Shown here: positions 61,901-64,000 of the stretch, one piece after another
How the letters are laid out: the number at the start of each line of letters is the position of its first letter
Position numbering within the stretch: position 1 is the stretch's first letter
Assembly (NCBI GenBank): GCA_013350335.1
Contig: CM023541.1
Span: forward strand, 63,925,413-63,989,412
Origin: Chimonanthus salicifolius
Taxonomy: Eukaryota; Streptophyta; Magnoliopsida; Laurales; Calycanthaceae
DNA length: 64,000 bases
Reading direction: 5' to 3'
The notes under the pieces: generated by a model
The model's input: only the letters and a program-made list of their open reading frames with translations
What the model was told of the DNA's origin: nothing
Database searches by the model: none
Made by a program: the position numbers and the translations under genes

Positions 61901-63972
61901 TCCTTGCACTTCTTTTAATTGTTTTATTTTCCTGCTACAGATTCAACCCTTAATAAGGAGCAGCCTATATCCAATGAATGCATCGCCGAGGAATGCAATT
62001 CATCAGAAATTAGAGCTGATGAACAAGGTATGTTTGTGAATACTTCTACTTTATGACCTTTTTACTTCTATCATTCTTTGCAGTAATATTTTTTTTTCCT
62101 GTTTTCAGATTCAAGTGTTGATAAATCCAATGAATGCATCACCAAGGAACAAGTTTCATCGAAAATCAGAGTGGATGAGCAAGGTATATTTGTGAAAAAA
62201 ACTTATTCTATGATCTTTTCTATCATTCCTTGAAGTTCTTTTAATTTTTTTTTTCTTAATTAGATTCAGAAACTGATAAAGATCAGCCCATGTCCAATAT
62301 TTGCACAACAGAGGAACACAATTCATCAGCTCTGATCATCGATGATCAAGAGCTGCCAAAATTAAATGACTGCATAGATGAAAAGCGTGACCCAGATGAG
62401 CAAAGTGAATGCATAGGTGAGAACTATGATTTGGATCAGAAATTAATCCTATTGTCGGATTCTGAACCACTTGCTGACCAAGAACTGCTAAACATCAACA
62501 ATTACATTGGCAAAAAGTGTGATTCAGATTCATCTGAAGAGAGCTGTGGTATTGATCCAAAAAGTGCCGTCGTTAAACCTGATGAGGATCAGGGAGAGGT
62601 GCTGAACTATTCAAATTCTTTACTTGTTGAGAATCAAGTATCACCAGATTGTGAAGCTCCAATTGAAAGCCTGGCCAGTAAAGTCACTGGAGAAGGGAAG
62701 GTGACTGAAACTTCTTTGCTTGAGTCTGAAAAATGGGTGCTGAACTATTCAAATTCTTTACTTGTTGAGAATCAAGTATCACCAGATTGTGAAGCTCCAA
62801 TTGAAAGCGTGGCCAGTAAAGTCACTGGAGAAGAGAAGGTGACTGAAACTTCTTTGCTTGAGTATGAAAAATGGGTTCTGGGTCAGGAAACAGAAGCAAT
62901 TGAAACCCCTTTGCCCATCTCTGGAACATTCAACTCAGAATCAGGCCAGGATTGTGACCTGAAGATGGAGCACCCAGATATTTCCTCCTCCTTCAAAAAG
63001 CCTTCTCTGGGTCGTGAAGATCTTGTAGAAAATGATACTTCTACTGAATTTTCGAGTGAGACTCCAACTAAAAGTGAGGCCAGTGAAGTCACTGGAGAAG
63101 AGAAGGTGGATATTTCATCCTCCTTTAAAAAGTCTTCTCTGGGTTGTGAAGATCTTGTAGAAAATGATACTTCTACTGAATTTTCGAGTGAGACTCCAAT
63201 TGAAAGTGAGACCAGTGAAGTCACTGGAGAAGAGAAGGTGGCTGAATTTTCTCTGTTTATACAAGATTGTTTCGTGGCATCGGCAACCAGCCCAATTAAT
63301 AAAATGCCTCCTACTGCTACTACTATAGGTCCCGATTGTGGTGGCGAAAGTCCCATTGTTTCAGCTGCTGCAACCTCAGGTGGTTTTTCTACAAAAAACC
63401 GAGTTCTCACTCGGACTCCTGAAAGCCTGAGGTGTAACAAAGTCAATCTGTCAGGTTCAGGCCAGGGTTCTAAAAGCGTTGGTGTCTTGGAGCTGGGAAG
63501 TGATAAGCGGAAGCTGAGGCTGTCGTCGAACAAGAAAGGGACAACCACACCAATCAAGAGCAAGATTTTTGAGGATGTTGATAAGGAGAACACTGGAGGA
63601 GAGGTCAGAAAAGGTGAAATCAAGGAGTTTGGTGCCTTGAGAGATACAGAAAATGTGATGGCAAACAAAGTTGCAGGCAAGGAACCTCAGAATAAGGCAT
63701 ATATTGAGATAAGCATGAGACAGCTGAAGAAGATGATTAAAGAAAAAACCAGCGAAATCAACAAAAATGAGGTAAGGAATTCTTTCCTTCTACATTAATC
63801 GAAATGTGGTATAGAATCTAAAAAGCATGGTATCACTAGGAGGGGTATCATCCCCAAGCATATATATTCTTTTAATGCTATTTTTTTTTTCTTGATGCAG
63901 ATGGAGTTGGAGAAGAGAACAGCGCTGCATGCACTGAATGAGAACTGTATGTCGTTGAAGAGAGAAAACTGA
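58940..63972 (+). CDS. Repeat-rich charged nuclear protein with N-terminal SAP/LisH-like motif (851 aa)
   Basis: Exons: 58940-59053, 60963-61662, 61941-62027, 62109-62183, 62264-63771, 63901-63972 (TGA stop). All junctions are GT-AG and in phase; exons 3, 4 and 5 all begin in phase 1. The start MDFHSLSRKELQILCKKNKI opens a SAP-like helical motif (residues about 5-37). I associate this N-terminus with a plant family annotated as lisH-domain-like (Arabidopsis AT3G03130/AT5G17160 type), from memory and unchecked. Residues 60-200 hold basic RTRRGT.KASAARSR blocks alternating with acidic ones. Residues about 350-620 hold two further pairs of repeats. A second basic patch (RKLRLSSNKKG) and a C-terminal coiled-coil-like stretch (SMRQLKKMIKEKTSEINKNE) follow. 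There is no signal peptide or membrane segment. Charge pattern, KENT-type motif and the MSA element suggest a chromatin or cell-cycle role; function is not known to me. Confidence 0.88.
60332..60690 (+). repeat. Two tandem ~174-bp units in intron 1 carrying decayed copies of the exon 5 start
   Basis: Unit 1 starts at 60332 and unit 2 at 60506 (TGTTTTAAGCTCTTCTTCTA). Each contains a T-run, then TAATTAGATTCAGGAACTG followed by ATAAAGATTAGC. This matches the acceptor and first codons of exon 5 (62260 onward: TTAG|ATTCAGAAACTGATAAAGATCAGC). The units thus hold relics of a 3' splice site plus exon start moved upstream. Confidence 0.75.
61098..61343 (+). repeat. Intragenic tandem repeat, 123 bp (41 codons), exon 2
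   Basis: The block beginning ENESKEDLPEEDSAVPL at 61098 recurs at 61221. In frame and very similar; each copy has an acidic half (ESKE.LPEEDS) and a basic half (RTRRGT). Confidence 0.9.
62599..63240 (+). repeat. Two pairs of in-frame tandem repeats in exon 5 (138 bp and 132 bp)
   Basis: Pair 1 has period 138 bp (46 codons): VLNYSNSLLVENQVSPDCEA at 62599 and 62737. Pair 2 has period 132 bp (44 codons): DISSSFKKPSLGREDLVEND at 62977 and a near copy at 63109. All four units end in a shared VTGE.KV motif, so the two families are themselves related. Copies are nearly identical at DNA level, which implies recent duplication or gene conversion. Confidence 0.9.
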
Positions 63973-64000
63973 TGACGGCATGACATTATGAGCGCTGTTT

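Noticed and set aside
62883..63680. 265-codon minus-strand open frame
   Set aside because: Antisense shadow of exon 5 of the 3' gene; no start context, splice signals or recognisable domain.

Overview
This is nuclear DNA from a flowering plant. It carries spliced genes with GT-AG introns and long AT-rich introns and spacers, and many short plant-type transposable elements. The large introns and dense intronic repeats suggest a non-Brassicaceae angiosperm, possibly a magnoliid or other early-diverging lineage; that is a guess. All three genes lie on the + strand. No RNA gene, CRISPR array or prokaryotic feature is supported.

Region 1 (1-15843) holds the 3' part of RSH1, a chloroplast RelA/SpoT homologue that controls (p)ppGpp. 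I could chain eighteen exons in frame, giving 767 residues: HD hydrolase domain, synthetase-like domain and C-terminal TGS domain. The N-terminus lies upstream of the window. Its introns hold LINE, LTR and SINE debris and a decayed tandem copy of one exon/intron junction.

Region 2 (15844-32460) is a roughly 16.6 kb gene-free spacer. Its main content is a family of fold-back DNA elements. The most striking is 24305-26790: a 2486-bp element with 9-bp target duplications, arms packed with TTCGAA-centred palindromes and an array of five ~257-bp hairpins. A smaller relative with the same plan lies at 22219-23110 and a very short one at 56579-56733. A SINE with a perfect 18-bp target duplication sits at 21157-21350.

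Region 3 (about 32460-53672) is a TOPLESS/TOPLESS-RELATED corepressor gene with 25 coding exons and a probable distant 5' UTR exon. All exons chain in frame to an expected 1136 residues except exon 13, which has one extra base in a CCC run (42823-42825). That base shifts the frame and brings in a stop at 42850-42852. This is either an assembly error or a real lesion. The introns hold a 5'-truncated LINE with a 12-bp target duplication, an Emigrant/pogo-like MITE, and an LTR element that carries a hAT element and itself sits inside an older repeat.

Region 4 (53673-63972) is spacer followed by a complete six-exon gene for an 851-residue, charged, repeat-rich, probably nuclear protein. It has a SAP/LisH-like N-terminal motif, and its promoter has a near-perfect mitosis-specific (MSA, MYB3R) element. 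Duplication is visible at several scales: repeated protein blocks of 41, 46 and 44 residues, serially duplicated small exons, and decayed exon copies in intron 1.

The three genes have unrelated roles (plastid stringent response, transcriptional corepression, probable cell-cycle-linked nuclear function) and show no operon-like relation.
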